The notes under the pieces are model-generated. The model had not been told where the DNA came from, did no database searches, and worked only from the letters and a program-made list of their open reading frames with translations. Below are positions 10,865-23,250 of a stretch of 64,000 nt of DNA, piece by piece; the first letter of the stretch is position 1; every line of letters starts with the position of its first letter. A program made the position numbers and the translations under genes. This DNA is from Metarhizium brunneum (Eukaryota; Ascomycota; Sordariomycetes; Hypocreales; Clavicipitaceae): positions 7,839,001 through 7,903,000 of the forward strand of contig NC_089422.1 in assembly GCF_013426205.1 (NCBI RefSeq). The letters run 5' to 3'.

Positions 10865-12975
10865 ATGAAGACGACGTGGAAGGATATTCCCCCGGTCCCG
10901 ACCCAGCAGGAGTTTTTAGACATTGTGTTGAGTCGAACCCAACGAAAACTGCCGACTCAGATTCGTGCGGGTTTCAAGATTAGCAGAATTCGAGGTAAGG
11001 AAGGATTGGCTTTTCGCGCAACTATCCATCCATTATAAGTTTGTCGCTAACAGTTCGAATCAGCCTTCTACACCCGAAAGGTCAAGTTCTCCCAGGAAAC
11101 ATTCTCCGAAAAGTTCGGCGCCATCCTCGAGAGTTTCCCGCGGTTGCAGGATATCCATCCGTTCCACAAGGATTTGCTCAACACGCTCTACGATGCCGAC
11201 CACTTCCGCATCGCGCTCGGTCAGCTCTCCACCGCAAAGCACTTGATCGAGACCATTTCTAGAGACTATGTCCGTCTGCTCAAGTATGGCCAGTCTCTCT
11301 TCCAGTGCAAGCAGCTCAAGAGGGCCGCGCTTGGTCGCATGGCCACCATCTGCAAGCGCCTCAAGGATCCGCTCCTGTATCTCGATCAGGTGCGACAGCA
11401 TCTTGGCCGTTTGCCTTCCATCGACCCTAACACTCGAACTCTGCTTATTTGCGGTTATCCCAATGTGGGCAAGTCCAGCTTCTTAAAGAGCATTACCCGT
11501 GCCGACGTTGACGTACAGCCTTATGCTTTCACGACCAAAAGTTTGTTTGTGGGACACTTTGATTACAAATATTTGAGGTTCCAGGCTATCGATACTCCTG
11601 GTATCTTGGACCACCCCCTAGAGGAGATGAACACCATTGAAATGCAGAGTATTACTGCCATTGCACATCTGCGATCCGCCATCCTGTACTTTATGGATCT
11701 ATCCGAGCAGTGTGGCTACACTGTCCAGGCACAAATTCAGTTGTTCAAGAGTATCAAGCCTCTCTTCTCCAACAAGCTGGTCTTCCTCGTCGTGAACAAG
11801 ATCGACGTCACTCGACCTGAGGATCTCAGCCCCGAGCTGCAGGAGGAGCTGCAAGGCCTGATGAAAGCTGGAGAGATCGAGATGCTCCAACTTTCTTGCA
11901 ACACCCAGGAAGGCGTGCAGGAAGTCAAGAACGCCGCCTGTGAGCGCCTCATTGCCGAGCGAGTCAACCAAAAGCTGAAGGCTGGAACAAACAACAGTGG
12001 AAACATTGGCGGTCGTCTGGCCGACGTCATGTCCCGTATTCACGTTGCCCAGCCCATGGGTGGCCAGTCTCTGGAGACGTTTATTCCCGAAGGAATCAAG
12101 AACTTGAAGAAGTATGAGAAGGAGGATCCGGAGCGCCGCAAGCTGGCCAGAGACGTCGAGGCTGAGAATGGTGGTGCCGGCGTCTTCAACGTCGACATGC
12201 GCGCAGACTACCTCCTTGAGAATCCTGAGTGGAAGTACGACAAGATTCCCGAGATCTTTGACGGCAAGAACGTCTACGACTTCATCGATCCTGACATTGA
12301 AGCCAAGCTTGCCGCTCTGGAAGAAGAAGAAGAGAAGCTCGAGCAGGAAGGCTACTACGATTCCGACGAGGAGATTGACGACGACGAAGAGGCCGAGGTC
12401 TTGCGAAAAGCCGAGCTCATCCGCGAGAAGCAGCAGCTCATCCGCAACGAAGCCCGCATGAAGAAGCGTCTCAAGAACCAGGCCATTATCCCCCGCAGCA
12501 AGACCAAGAAGTCCTTCTCCCAGCTCGAAGACGCCCTCGATCAGCTGGGCGTCGACACCAGAAACCTCGCCGACCGCGCACAACCCAAGGATGTCCGCCG
12601 CGGACGCTCCATGTCTCGCAGCCGCCTGGGCACCGAAGACGCCGACTCCATGGATGTCGATTCCAAGCCCCGCGACCGCCTGCGCTCTCGTGCTCGCTCC
12701 ATGAGCAGAGCGCCCACCACCAACCGCCGCGAGGACGGTGTCCAGGACGAACTGACGAGGTCAAAGGCCGAGAGAATCGCCAAGCTCAACCAGAAGAGAA
12801 TGAACAGGATGGCTCGACAGGGCGAAGCCGACAGACACACTACCGTTTCTCTAGAAAAGCATCTCGTAAGTTGTGACTCTCATTCTTTCTTGTTTTTTAA
12901 TTTACAGAATCATCATCTGACTTTTTTTTTTAGTACTCTGGCAAGCGTGGCATCGGCAAGACTGGTCGACGATAA
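10865..12975 (+). CDS. nog1: Nucleolar GTP-binding protein 1
   Basis: Three exons, join(10865..10994, 11064..12865, 12934..12975), give 657 residues, near the yeast length. Nog1 is an essential Obg-family GTPase that sits in the pre-60S subunit, with its C-terminal tail probing the peptide exit tunnel. The N-terminal segment includes KDIPPVPT and the helical bundle [15 protein letters not shown]. The GTPase has G1 GYPNVGKSS (174-182), G3 DTPG and G4 NKID. The NOGCT region contains [18 protein letters not shown] and the acidic [19 protein letters not shown]. The final short exon restores the conserved [13 protein letters not shown] tail. Both introns are 68-69 bases. The first splits a codon and lies just after KISRIR. 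Confidence 0.96.
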
Positions 12976-13629
12976 ATTTCAACCAAAAACGGGACATGAG
13001 TAGAAATGCTTTTTTTGTTCTCTATTTGAAGATACTTAATTTTCGGATTATTATCAATGTCTGCTCCGGAGTTGGGCGTATGTTGTTTTGTCGGATTGGA
13101 TGGAACTGGCTCAGTTGAAGGGGTAGTAAAAACGAAGATGTGAGAAACGAGGCGCCTGTGGTGATGCTGTGTAGAGCGCACGCGGAAATCAGTCAAAAGT
13201 TGCTTTCCGTTAAATAGTGTAGATGGCATATACATGACGACATGATTAGGTTCCAAGAGCACACTCTAGCTCGGTTCCAAGTATGATGTGAATCGCAGAA
13301 TTTTTTGGCAAGGTGTGCTCAACAGACGCGGGGCCAGGTCACACAAACATCAACTACAATGCGTCATTGTGCCAGTGATCTTGGCTTCGCCATTCTTTTG
13401 CCCGAAATAACAAATCTCATCAATGTAGCCAACTTTTAAAAAGAAAAGAAGAAGGATTAAAAGAAACATGTTTCTTTGCCGCTATTTCAAGCACATTTGC
13501 ATAAAAAGAACAGATGTTACCCAGACAACGCAATCCTCTACCATACGTAGCTCTAAAAACAACATCCTGCCCTGCCTAAACTACCATCTTCTGAATTTGT
13601 ATATTTCAACCGGTAAATCTGTTTTGTTT
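12976..13629. other. Tail-to-tail intergenic region, nog1/gdi1
   Basis: This holds the 3' flanks of convergent genes, with no coding signal. It is moderately AT-rich near 13430-13620. Confidence 0.5.
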
Positions 13630-15673
13630 CTACTCTTCGGCGGCAACACTGAGGCCCTCTCTCAGGCCCTCGACCTTAAGCTCCTCGCCGGCGCAGCGGC
13701 GATAAATGTCCTTGACGTCGTCGGTTGTCGTCTCAAAGTGGCTAGTTGCATCATAGCTCTTGGAGATGAAGAGGTTGTCTTTCTTGCCGTCTTCAAGGGG
13801 TTCATAGATGGGGATCGGCGGGCCCTGGGAAATTACTTGTTAGCGGCAAAAAGACATCGCAGTAATGATCTCATTTCTTTGGCGAGATTGCGCAAAAAGC
13901 TCGCAGGGTTATGAACCAAGGGGCAGGAAAAAGCGGCTCAATAGTAAAATTAGGGGGCACTTGCCATGAATTGCTCTTCAATCTTGCCCAAGCGCTCTAG
14001 ACCAGGCTGCAGCTCGAGGTGGTGGTTGGCAGATGTCTCGGCAATGGTAGACACGATGGCGATCCAGTAGCCCTTGGGGCAGACATTGTGGGCCGATGAC
14101 ACGCAAGCAATGTAGATGTCTGCAGAATCTTTGTTAGTGGCATTTTCAACCTGTTGTGCGTTCCTTGGGAGAAGGGGTCTTACCATTCTTGCGACCAACT
14201 TGGGACTGGGGAATAATCAACTGAGCCGAGTCGCTGTCGTTGGTTCCGGCCAAGGGGTGCTTGAGAATGCAGATAGCTCGCAGGACATGGCCAACAATCT
14301 TGGTCTTGTTGGGGAAGTACGATGGGTCGCCGAGAATCAACTTGGCCTTGGTCTCAAATTTCATGTCCTCAGCACCAGTCTTCATGGTAGCCTTGATACC
14401 AGAAGCCTTGTCGCCATCATAGAGCAGCTCGTCCACATTGGTGTTGAGCATGTAAGTGCCGCCGTAGATGGCTGAGAGGCGAGCGAAGCCCTGGGGCAGT
14501 TCGCCAAGACCGTAGAGAGGGTAAATATAAGGAGACTTTCCGTATCTAGCAACGGAGTTGCCATACAGACGAATTCGCTCAATAGCCTCGGGCGCCTGTC
14601 CCTTGGCAGTGATGTAGTCATCGGTAAGGTACAAAGCCATGGAGTGTCCGATGAAGTCCTTGGTGGTAGTCTCGAGACCGAACTTATCATAGACCTCCTT
14701 CATAGTACAGGTATTGAAGTCCAATCCTACGCACATGTTAGCGTATGTATGCCACAGGGCATCAATACTGGATACAAGGGCGAATACGCACCCTTGTGAG
14801 TAGCTGGGTCCTTGGGATTGTAGGTGCCAACCCACTCAATGAATGACTTCATGCGTCGCTTCTCAAAGATGCCCATGAGAGGGGACTTGAGAGCTTCGCC
14901 AGCATCAGAGGGTACCTTGGCAACAGTGGCTTTGTTGGCAGCACCTTGCTGAACGTAGCTGCCGGCAACCTGCTTGAACTCGAGATATCGGGTAACATCA
15001 GTGGAGACGAGAATGTTGGTCAACTCTCCAGAGGACATGAGGAACTTGGGAACAAGGTCAATGTTCCAGTCGTTGAGTCGGCCGTATTTCGTCCACGGCT
15101 CCTCGCCAGCCTTAAAGTTTCCATACTTCTTGAAGAGCTATACGTGATGTACACTGTCAGAGACGAAAGGTTCAGGGGCGGCGGCAGCAAGTGAATTGGG
15201 GAGAGTGTGTACCGTCTCGAGGTTCACCGACGCGGCTTCACTGTGGACAAAGATTGCTTAGCAGTTTTACTCGTATGTTGCTTGCCAGCGGCCTTGATCA
15301 AGGGCACACGCACGCCCCATGACGGAAAGAATGTGGGCAAGAGGGAAAACATACCCGCCATAGTGGTCGTTGCGGTCAATATGTAGGACCTTCTTGCCCT
15401 TGACGCTCAGCACACTAACGAGAACAGCAACCTGGTCAGTTCACGCTCCTGTCAACCCCGAATAGTCCAAAAACATGTCTGGCTTACCCAGAGAGAATGC
15501 ATTCGGTCAAGCCTAGTAAGAAAATCAGTTGGACTGCTCAGCCAGACAAGGCACAAAGCTCCCTGCAGATCGACAGCAACTGCCGAAACGCAGGTGGAAC
15601 TCTACTCTGTCAAGCTTCAAAACTCACCAGTGCCCAGCACAATGACATCGTACTCCTTTGCAATCTCATCCAT
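13630..15673 (-). CDS. gdi1: Rab GDP dissociation inhibitor
   Basis: Eight exons, complement(join(13630..13824, 13965..14119, 14184..14726, 14792..15137, 15213..15240, 15355..15414, 15488..15512, 15628..15673)), give 465 residues. GDI extracts GDP-bound prenylated Rab/Ypt GTPases from membranes and recycles them. The protein begins MDEIAKEYDVIVLGTGLTECILSG, whose GxGxxxC segment is the nucleotide-fold remnant of GDI/CHM proteins. HIDRNDHYGGEAASVNLE and the Rab-binding stretch (SCR) MGIFEKRRMKSFIEWVGTY are visible. The 5' part is fragmented into exons of 46, 25, 60 and 28 bases. Intron 7 (13964-13825) begins GCAAGT rather than GT. Only that junction keeps frame between QFM and GPPIPIYEPLEDG. 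Confidence 0.95.
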
Positions 15674-16470
15674 GGCGACGGTCTGAGTATCCGCTGCGTA
15701 GTCTTCTGTTCGTTTTCGTCTCTGGTCTGGGAGCCGTGGTGATAATGAAAGTTGAAAGGAGCTGGCTTGGTTGGATCTGGGTGGAGGGGTTGCAAGCGGC
15801 GGGGTTGGGCGAGGAGAGAGAGCGAAACCAAGCGTCGGTGAGGTGTGGGGAATTTCAAGCCATTAATCGATTGCCATGCCATCCAGACAAGCGGTCTTCG
15901 TCTGTTCAATCTCGTCTGGGATCCATCCGTAATAAAGAGCGGTGATGGGTGATGAGCCGGAAAATTAACCGCGGCTTGACGTGTCATATTCCTGGGCCAA
16001 CGAGTGCCGGCAAATTGTCCAAAGTCCAATGTGACGATGAAGACAGGTTCCTTGAGTACCTAGGTAGGTAGTAATAGTAGTCGCAGTATTTACATGTGTA
16101 CACATCCCGCCATGCCACAACTAGTTACCTAGTACCTGGGTAGTTCAGCCCATTGTCTAATAACATAATAACAGACGCAAGCTCCCGAAGATATTAACCT
16201 TTAGCATATGACGTGCAATATGTTGTGCTCTGTGCTCCGTACTCCCGTGAACCCGTCGCACCCAGTACGGAGTACGCGGCGCACTCAGGACACCACCATC
16301 AAGACCACGGTATAAGACAACATGGTGTCTTCGATTCCCGGTATATCTTAGTTTACAGGTGTCGTTCTAAATGTACACGCGACCAGGCAAGCCCCTGGCT
16401 ACCTACCCGCCAAAATTACTACTTTGCCCGGAATCACAGTGTCTGGACATGACTGCGACGTCTTGTTCCT
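15674..16470. other. Intergenic region between gdi1 and the uL29m gene
   Basis: This holds the gdi1 promoter and the 3' flank of the next minus-strand gene. TACCTAGGTA occurs at 16057-16066 and GTACGGAGTA at 16265-16274. No gene is visible. Confidence 0.55.
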
Positions 16471-17292
16471 TCACCGGCTGAGTTCCTTGTCGGCCTTGAC
16501 GGGCTCCTGCTCTGCACCCTTCTCCTTCGCCCAGGCATCCTCGACAGCAACCTCTTCCTCATACGCTGAGGGCTTGTACACCTGGCCGTCCTCGGCGTGC
16601 ATGTCAATCTCGGGATCTGACATGGCCACATCAATGGCATCCTGCCAAGTGTAATATCGTTCCGTGAGGGCATGCTTGATGGCTCGCATGGTTTTCATGA
16701 CCTGCGTAGAGAAAACAGTTATCAGTACACGACTCGAACAAACCATGGGTGTCCAGGGATAGAATTCAACAGGAAAAAAGGTCAAGACTCCCAGACAGTA
16801 GCATACCTCTTCGTCTCGTGCCTCGATTTCCCGGTCACCAAAGCCAAACTTGCCCCTTGCTAGCTCCGCCTTGGAGGTCGCAAGCATGTTCCTCTCCTTG
16901 CAGCACACCCACCAGAGAGAATGTAAATCTTCCCACGACTTCTTTCGAAGCTCTTCCACTGACCATGCTCTTCCGTGCTCCTCGGTTTCCTTGGGCGACC
17001 ACAACGCCTTTCCGGATTCCGGGAAGAAACCCCAGAGGCCGTGGTTCTCATCAACCGCTACTTTTGGTTTAAAGTCTCGTGGCTTGGGTAGAGGTATGTC
17101 AGACATGGAAAGATGTTCTCGAGGCCCTGATCCATACAGGCTGCTGACGCCGCGGTTCTTGTTGTTGTCCTTCGTCTTGCGCTTGCATTGCTGCGCCGTT
17201 GTCGAGAATGTAGCCGCCCGGGACGAGGCAAAATGCGAGCCAATTCGTGATAAGCAGCCGACAGATGGCCGCAGCGCACTGGAGCTGGCCAT
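16471..17292 (-). CDS. mrpl4: Mitochondrial large-subunit ribosomal protein uL29m (MRPL4/MRP-L47)
   Basis: Two exons, complement(join(16471..16701, 16807..17292)), give 238 residues. The N-terminus ([20 protein letters not shown]) is Ser/Arg-rich without acids, as in a mitochondrial presequence. The MRP-L47 core shows [38 protein letters not shown], then the fungal [26 protein letters not shown] segment. The C-terminal tail is acidic. The 105-base intron (16806-16702) has GTATGC and ACGCAG borders, is a multiple of three and has no in-frame stop, so both spliced and unspliced forms are open. I removed it because removal restores the contiguous family motif across EE|VMKT. Start at 17292 rather than an in-frame ATG at 17361 because the presequence begins there. 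Confidence 0.9.
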   Translation of the reverse strand: MASSSALRPSVGCLSRIGSHFASSRAATFSTTAQQCKRKTKDNNKNRGVSSLYGSGPREHLSMSDIPLPKPRDFKPKVAVDENHGLWGFFPESGKALWSPKETEEHGRAWSVEELRKKSWEDLHSLWWVCCKERNMLATSKAELARGKFGFGDREIEARDEEVCYCLGVLTFFPVEFYPWTPMVCSSRVLITVFSTQVMKTMRAIKHALTERYYTWQDAIDVAMSDPEIDMHAEDGQVYKPSAYEEEVAVEDAWAKEKGAEQEPVKADKELSR

Positions 17293-19702
17293 TTTGTGAA
17301 GGAAATTAGATGGAGATGACAATGGCCGTCGACGATGGCCGTCGAATAATGCCCTGTTCAACCAAAGCTACAAAATTCGACATGCGACTCGCCCAGACGC
17401 CACTTGATTGGATATACCAATCCAGGATGCTTGCTGAGTCAGCCCCGTCTCGTGTGTCCTACCCTGGACACACCCAATGATTGTGTGGTGCAAATGAACT
17501 GGTTACAGCCTTGATTCGATGGTTTAGTCGGTAGCATGTAGTTTTTGGGTCTCCTTTCTTGGATGCCACTTGATGATTTTTGCGTTCGATCGTGTCAATC
17601 TTTATTCTCTGTGCAGACATTGTGAAATAACCTTGTTGGATGAATTAAAGTGTTCTCCGGCTCGAGCACGCCGAACCAGCAGTAATGATATCCCTGCGCA
17701 ATTCTCAAAGGGACCTGGTTCCTATGGAGGAACAGACGAGAAAAGATAGACGACAAACACCATCCAAAAGTACCGGGGTTCAAGAGGAACAGTGCATCAC
17801 GACCATGGCATCAAACATCACACAGGAGGTATTCGTAAGTAGTTAACGCTGCTTAAGTCTCCCACCGATGAAAATTCCAATACCTAGCTACCCTGTAGGG
17901 GCATCATGCCTTCCCCGAGCATCATCTTCCCAAACCACAGCCACGACAATTCCATGCCAGGCGCCGGAGCACCATTAACACAGAATAAAAGTTTGCCGAG
18001 TCTATGCAAGGAATTACGCGTTGAGAACCGGCAGGCGTCAAGCTACATGAGTTGAGTGGTAGCGTAACCCTTGCGTGTCCATATCCAATTTTATCGCCAT
18101 GTATTCAAGTGCATCAAACGTCGGGTGAGAAATATAACCACGCGTTAGTCTCCTGTCACGATATAGTATCAAGTACACCAATTCAGACTCGACTCTAAAC
18201 GTGTCTGCTCAAATCTTCCCCAACGCAGCTTCACGGTTGTCGTTGATGCGAGACCCTACCGGCCAGCTTTGCAAAGTCGCCCAAAGACTCCGTATAGACC
18301 ATAGGAATCCGCATCTCCATCCTGAGCAACAAAGGCCTCCAACATGACAATTGTACTATATCGGCGTGCGGGTTGTGGTCCCGAATGCTCCCAAATCGGT
18401 TCCACTACGAGTTCAACAACCCACCGACTCCACAGGAGGAGTTGCAGAATCTACAGCCATCTGCATAGTCTTCTCGTCTTAGATCAACTAACTAACTAGG
18501 CTTCCTATTGACAGACGAAGCATAGGATAGAGATGGTTGTCAACCATCTACGGGAGGGAACTGCAGTTGATGCAGTCTGAGCCTCATTCATATGCTTCCA
18601 TCTCGAAGCCTTCACCCGAGGCTATACTTGGCGGCACGAGGAACTCCGCATACAAACAAACATACATGCCTTAATCGTCACTTAGTTGTCATCTCGTGTC
18701 GTTGCTATCCCCCCTTCGCTCACAAATCCGATCCAAGGTTTCGATTCAAGCAACTTTGCCATGAGCGAACCGTCTACCATGGCATCGACAGCAAGGGCTG
18801 TTCTCGGTTAGAGAACCAAACCAACAAGAGAGCATAAAGCCAGGTCCCATTAATGCCACACCTGCTTCGACGCAAGGAGGCACAAATTTGGGCGAAGCAA
18901 GGACAAAAGCATAACGGATCATGCATAAAGCTGCATCCAACGCCGACTCTTGGCAGGAGGCAGTGCCTCTCCAACTCGCCAGCTCTGTCATCAAGTCATG
19001 CTCGCCCATTACGACATAACCCCCTTGCCTGGCAGGCCAGCACTGCTTCAGTGTACAGGCGACGGCGATTTGCTCACGGCCGGCACCCGGCAGCATGACG
19101 GATACGATGGAATTCTGTCACCCGTGACCTCGATGATCCAAGGACCGGAGTCCTGCCTGCCGGCCGGGCAACAGCTACGTACACATTTTTTTTTTTCAAG
19201 TGGTGGCAAACCGTATCGCGCGGCTCTGTGAAACAGTATCTGTTCATATAGCCAAAAACAAAGGTATACGAATCCCGGGCGACCTTTTGTCGACGACGGT
19301 CTCGCTCGTTCGTCCGCTCCGTCGTGCTTGTGGATGGCATTCTCGAGCCTCTGCAAGTCCGGGCACCGGAGCGAGCGCGCAGACTGCACGACCTTGTGCC
19401 AAACTATTGGCTGGAAGGGCATTGCAAAACCAACTAGTGAGCCCGATGGTGGTGCACGTCCGGGATACTCGTCTGCGGTATGAACTGTTCTCGGGCTCGC
19501 AACCTGTACCAAGTTACGCTCACCTGAGCCAACCACCACCCATGAGCTCGCATGTGCATTGGTGCGTTGGTGCATCTGGTGTGCTAGGTGAGTTGAGGGA
19601 AACTTTGTTGCTGGAGGGCGTCAAACCCAGAAGACAACCTGAGCTCGGTTTTGGACGCGTGTCAACCTCCCAGCCTGTGAAAGAAAAGGGTGTTATGATA
19701 AC

Positions 19703-19768
19703 CCAATGCCAATGCCAACGCCAACGCCAACGCCAATGCCAATGCCAATGCCAATGCCAATGCCAATG
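19703..19768. repeat. Hexanucleotide minisatellite (CCAAYG)11
   Basis: Eleven tandem six-base units, in the order two CCAATG, three CCAACG and six CCAATG. The C/T change is grouped, which suggests block duplication after one transition. It would encode alternating Gln/Cys-Arg in one frame, but no gene context supports translation. Confidence 0.9.
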
Positions 19769-21658
19769 CCAGTCAGTGAACATGCCCCTGTACCAGGTAC
19801 ATAATCCATAATCCGATCCTCGCACAGTCTGGTCATTCTCGCACAACCTCCAAGGTTGGTAGGTGAGAAATTGGACTAGTACTCCCCGACTGGTATGGAA
19901 TCAGCATGCAGGTCATTTTTCTTGTGGCGGTAAGCCTTCACCAAACTCTCGGTATCTTCGGCCAGGTTTCCCCCTTGGGAGGAGCTTGGTCCAAACGACA
20001 CGACTCGCTACCACTGTCTATGATCCCGAGTTCGATGTGAAAATTGCGCCCAAGAAACGGACAGTCGTCATACATGATTGTCACTAGACAATACTAGGAT
20101 TCGACTGGTAGAACGTCGTTTCCATGTGAGAGTAGGATCGTCGGTGTCACCGCCATTATTTTAGATTGTGGCGGTGCGGGACAAGTGTTTCTCCTAATGG
20201 GATAATGGAATTCCAGTAGCCAAACCGTCTGTCTCTCTGCGGTCCCGGGTCTGATGATCTACTCCGTACTGTGCCTGTGCCCATCGTTCAATACGTAGTA
20301 GTATTCCGTATCCCCTCCCTATTGCCTCGGAGAAGGGTGGGATTAGGTGCGGAACTTGCCAGGCGAGCTTGACGTAGATAGACACCAAATAGTCAAGTTG
20401 GACGCACCTGGATTCGGAGCCTGGTGGCCCAGAACGTCTCTTTGCATATGGTTGTTGGCATGTTCCTTCATTTCGAGTGAAGAACCTTCTCTACAGAGAC
20501 CCAGATTGCATATTTGATAAAGCGAGTCCAAGGCAATCCTGCTCGAAAGTGCCAAATATTATTTATTACACAGCACCTGGGATCTGACGATGTTTCAGTT
20601 ACTCAGAGTCGTTGTCTCTCGTACTCCGTACCTCGTGGTGCATATGTACATACACAATATTGAATACGCACCATGTACGTAGTCCATACCGCACATACGC
20701 ACATAGATTAGAAAAAAAAACGATTGATTGATTGTCTGTGACGAGCTTGGCCAGTCAGCGCAACAGACATCGTCAACCACTCGTTACAAGCTGTGACAGG
20801 TGTTGCTCTTCCTTGTCCTTTCATGCAAAGCGCGCGCAAAATGTACCTCGTACATCTCACACCCTGCAAAAGTTCACGCTAGACGGACCAGCATCCCTTG
20901 TTAGCATCCCTTGTTAGCAACGCCCAGAGCCTAGGGTTATTTGGCGGACCTCCCTGACCAAGTGACGTCTTCTATGGGCTCCCATGTTGCAATGTACATG
21001 CACGCTTGCACGGAGATCTGGCTACTACGTCGTACTATTGTCCACCGCCTGTTGCTGAAATGTAATTCCAGTGAGAGAGACGAATGCCTGCCACCGGTTT
21101 AGGAGGAAAGAAACCTTGATTTCGGCGCCATGGATTTGGAACCCATGATTGGGACGCCATCCCAGGCAAGGGCGTTGAAGAATCAAGGCGACATGAACGA
21201 CAGGTGAGGTTGTCAGCCATCAATCATCGACGGGCTAACCGCACAGAGTCAGTTCTCTATGCGCCGGCATGGTCAACATGAACATGGTCTTGACGCCACC
21301 ATCTCATCCATGGGCCGAATGGCTCAACCGGCTTGGCTACCCTGTTGGCTGTTGGCGTTGGGTCTCGCACAATGGTGCACACCCAGACCCCGGCTAGAGA
21401 CTCGGTAAATGCAAAAGTAAAAGAATTGCACGCGGCAGCTCGACAATTTGCAAGGGCATTGCTGCAACATGAGGTCGTAAAATATGACAAACGATCGTGC
21501 CGGAGTTCGTCCGAGGTCGGCGGTTTGCGCCATGAATTATCGACTCCGTTTTTGTCTGTTCCTGTCGTGTCCTATTCCCCCGGCTTCCTAGGTACTCCGT
21601 AAGTGGAAATAACTTGTCTGACTCGCGCTTTCACCACAGCACGTCGTTCAAGTACCAG

Positions 21659-21689
21659 GTACTCAGTACTCAGTACTCAGTACTCAGTA
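21659..21689. repeat. Heptanucleotide repeat (GTACTCA)4
   Basis: Four perfect tandem copies of GTACTCA plus a partial fifth, in the gene-poor region. The unit shares GTACTC with the dispersed TACTCCGTA motif, but is not the same sequence. Confidence 0.85.
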
Positions 21690-22445
21690 TGGTGGATGCG
21701 CCACCAAACCCCTTGGCTGCAGGTGTTTCCCATGCACACGCCGTTCGCCCATAACTGTGGCAAAGCAGAATATTCCGTTGTATGTACATGCCATGCCATC
21801 CGTATGCTGTGTAACCGTTGCCCCCCTTCTGTATCAACAACCAGAATTGACTGAGAAGACCTGCGCTCGTTATGGACCGTCAACGCGTGCAGCGCTGGCA
21901 GGACGACCGCAACTCACAACGTCGGCAATAGCGGCGAGTATCCGCTGGGCCGTCGTCTTGTAATTACAAAATAATCCCATGGTCTTGAGAGGCAAACACA
22001 GCCGGGGTGTGCAATCAGCCAGAATGTTGGAGAAGGTAGGGAGGGAGGCCCGAGGAGCCCGATCAGCTTAGCCGACAAGAGAGTTCGTGGCTGGCTGGCT
22101 GTGTTGCTGCTGGCGGCTATGTATGTCTGTTTCCCAACGAAAGCTCACCTGTCCCATCGCTCCTCCCCGCCTGGCAACGGTATGAGGTTGCACAAGAGAT
22201 GCGATGACCTCTTTTCTATCGAGACAGATCTTGAGGCTCTTTTATCAACGGATCTGTGGGACGCGGTTGGATGGGTCTCTCTCGGAGCGGCAGGAAATGG
22301 ATCGCTCTCCACATGAGGCTCTTCTGAAGGCCCGCTTTCATAGCCAGGCACGCATTTGACTGCCGACGTGGTGTGGACGGGTGGTCAATGAAGTGGTTCT
22401 TCTTCTCCAATGTCACAGTGGCCACTGGAGGGGTTTCTTCTAGTT

Positions 22446-22469
22446 GGGCTGGGCTGGGCTGGGCTGGGC
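22446..22469. repeat. Pentanucleotide repeat (GGGCT)n
   Basis: Four GGGCT units followed by a diverged copy. Short low-complexity tract; no function inferred. Confidence 0.8.
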
Positions 22470-23182
22470 CGGTCTGGTTCTGGTTGGGTCAACCGGAGTC
22501 GACCAGAGAGAGCGGCGCCAGATACCTGGGACAAGCCCGAAGGAGAGGGTGGTTCGCTAAGTTTGAAAGGACTGGTTGGTTGGCCATGCTGCCCATCGTC
22601 AGTCTGACAGCAAAACCACAAGGGAGAAAGAACCACAGGGCCATTGTTACCCGCGAACCCCATCCCCAACACCGGCGATTACTTTATGCACCCAGGCGGA
22701 GTATTGTCAAACACTCGGAGCCTTTGTCTTCGGCACAATCTCCGGCACGCTCGCCGCCAACTGCATATCGAACGGTGTTGCGAATGCGAAGATCAACTTT
22801 ACAGAGTACTATGTACCACTAGCTGGATGGAGCTGTGTCGTTGCTTGGCAGCTGGCTTGTTATTATGCCAAGCTACGCGTTTGTTTGCGATCGCCTGCCA
22901 CCCTCCATGTGTACTCCGTACCGTACAGTACAGTACGTACTAGCAGTTGGCTTTGCCGCTGCTGAATCATGTTGGCAGAGACGCAGAGCCAGACGCAGGA
23001 GGGAGATGGAGGATACTGTGCGACGTGCTACACTCGTAATCTGGCGGCGGCGATGATGAAACAGTGATATGCACGACGTACGAGAACGGTCGGCATCCCA
23101 TTTTCAGCAGTTCCGACAAGACGCGCCTTTTGTGGCTGGGTGTTTGAGAGCGTGTCCGTACCTACCTACCTGGTAGGTAGTA

Positions 23183-23218
23183 TGTCTGTCTGTCTGTCTG
23201 TCTGTACATACATACATA
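23183..23218. repeat. Compound tetranucleotide repeat (TGTC)5(TACA)3
   Basis: Five TGTC units run directly into three TACA units. A GGTAGGTA-type palindromic arm lies just upstream (about 23163-23181), and the full 16-base TACTCCGTACGGAGTA palindrome lies just downstream. Confidence 0.85.
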
Positions 23219-23234
23219 GGATGTGTGTATGTAA

Positions 23235-23250
23235 TACTCCGTACGGAGTA
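23235..23250. repeat. Perfect 16-base palindrome of the dispersed family
   Basis: TACTCCGTACGGAGTA is identical to its reverse complement. It is the only full-length copy in the window. A 12-base core recurs at 35002-35013 and nine-base half-sites occur at about 17 other places. Confidence 0.85.

Noticed and set aside
11699..12583. 294-codon frame antisense to nog1
   Set aside because: Leu/Val-rich shadow of the nog1 GTPase region; no start context or domain.
19200..19811. Frame containing a (Gln-Cys/Gln-Arg)n tract
   Set aside because: The tract is the translation of the CCAAYG minisatellite; flanking sequence has no coding signal.
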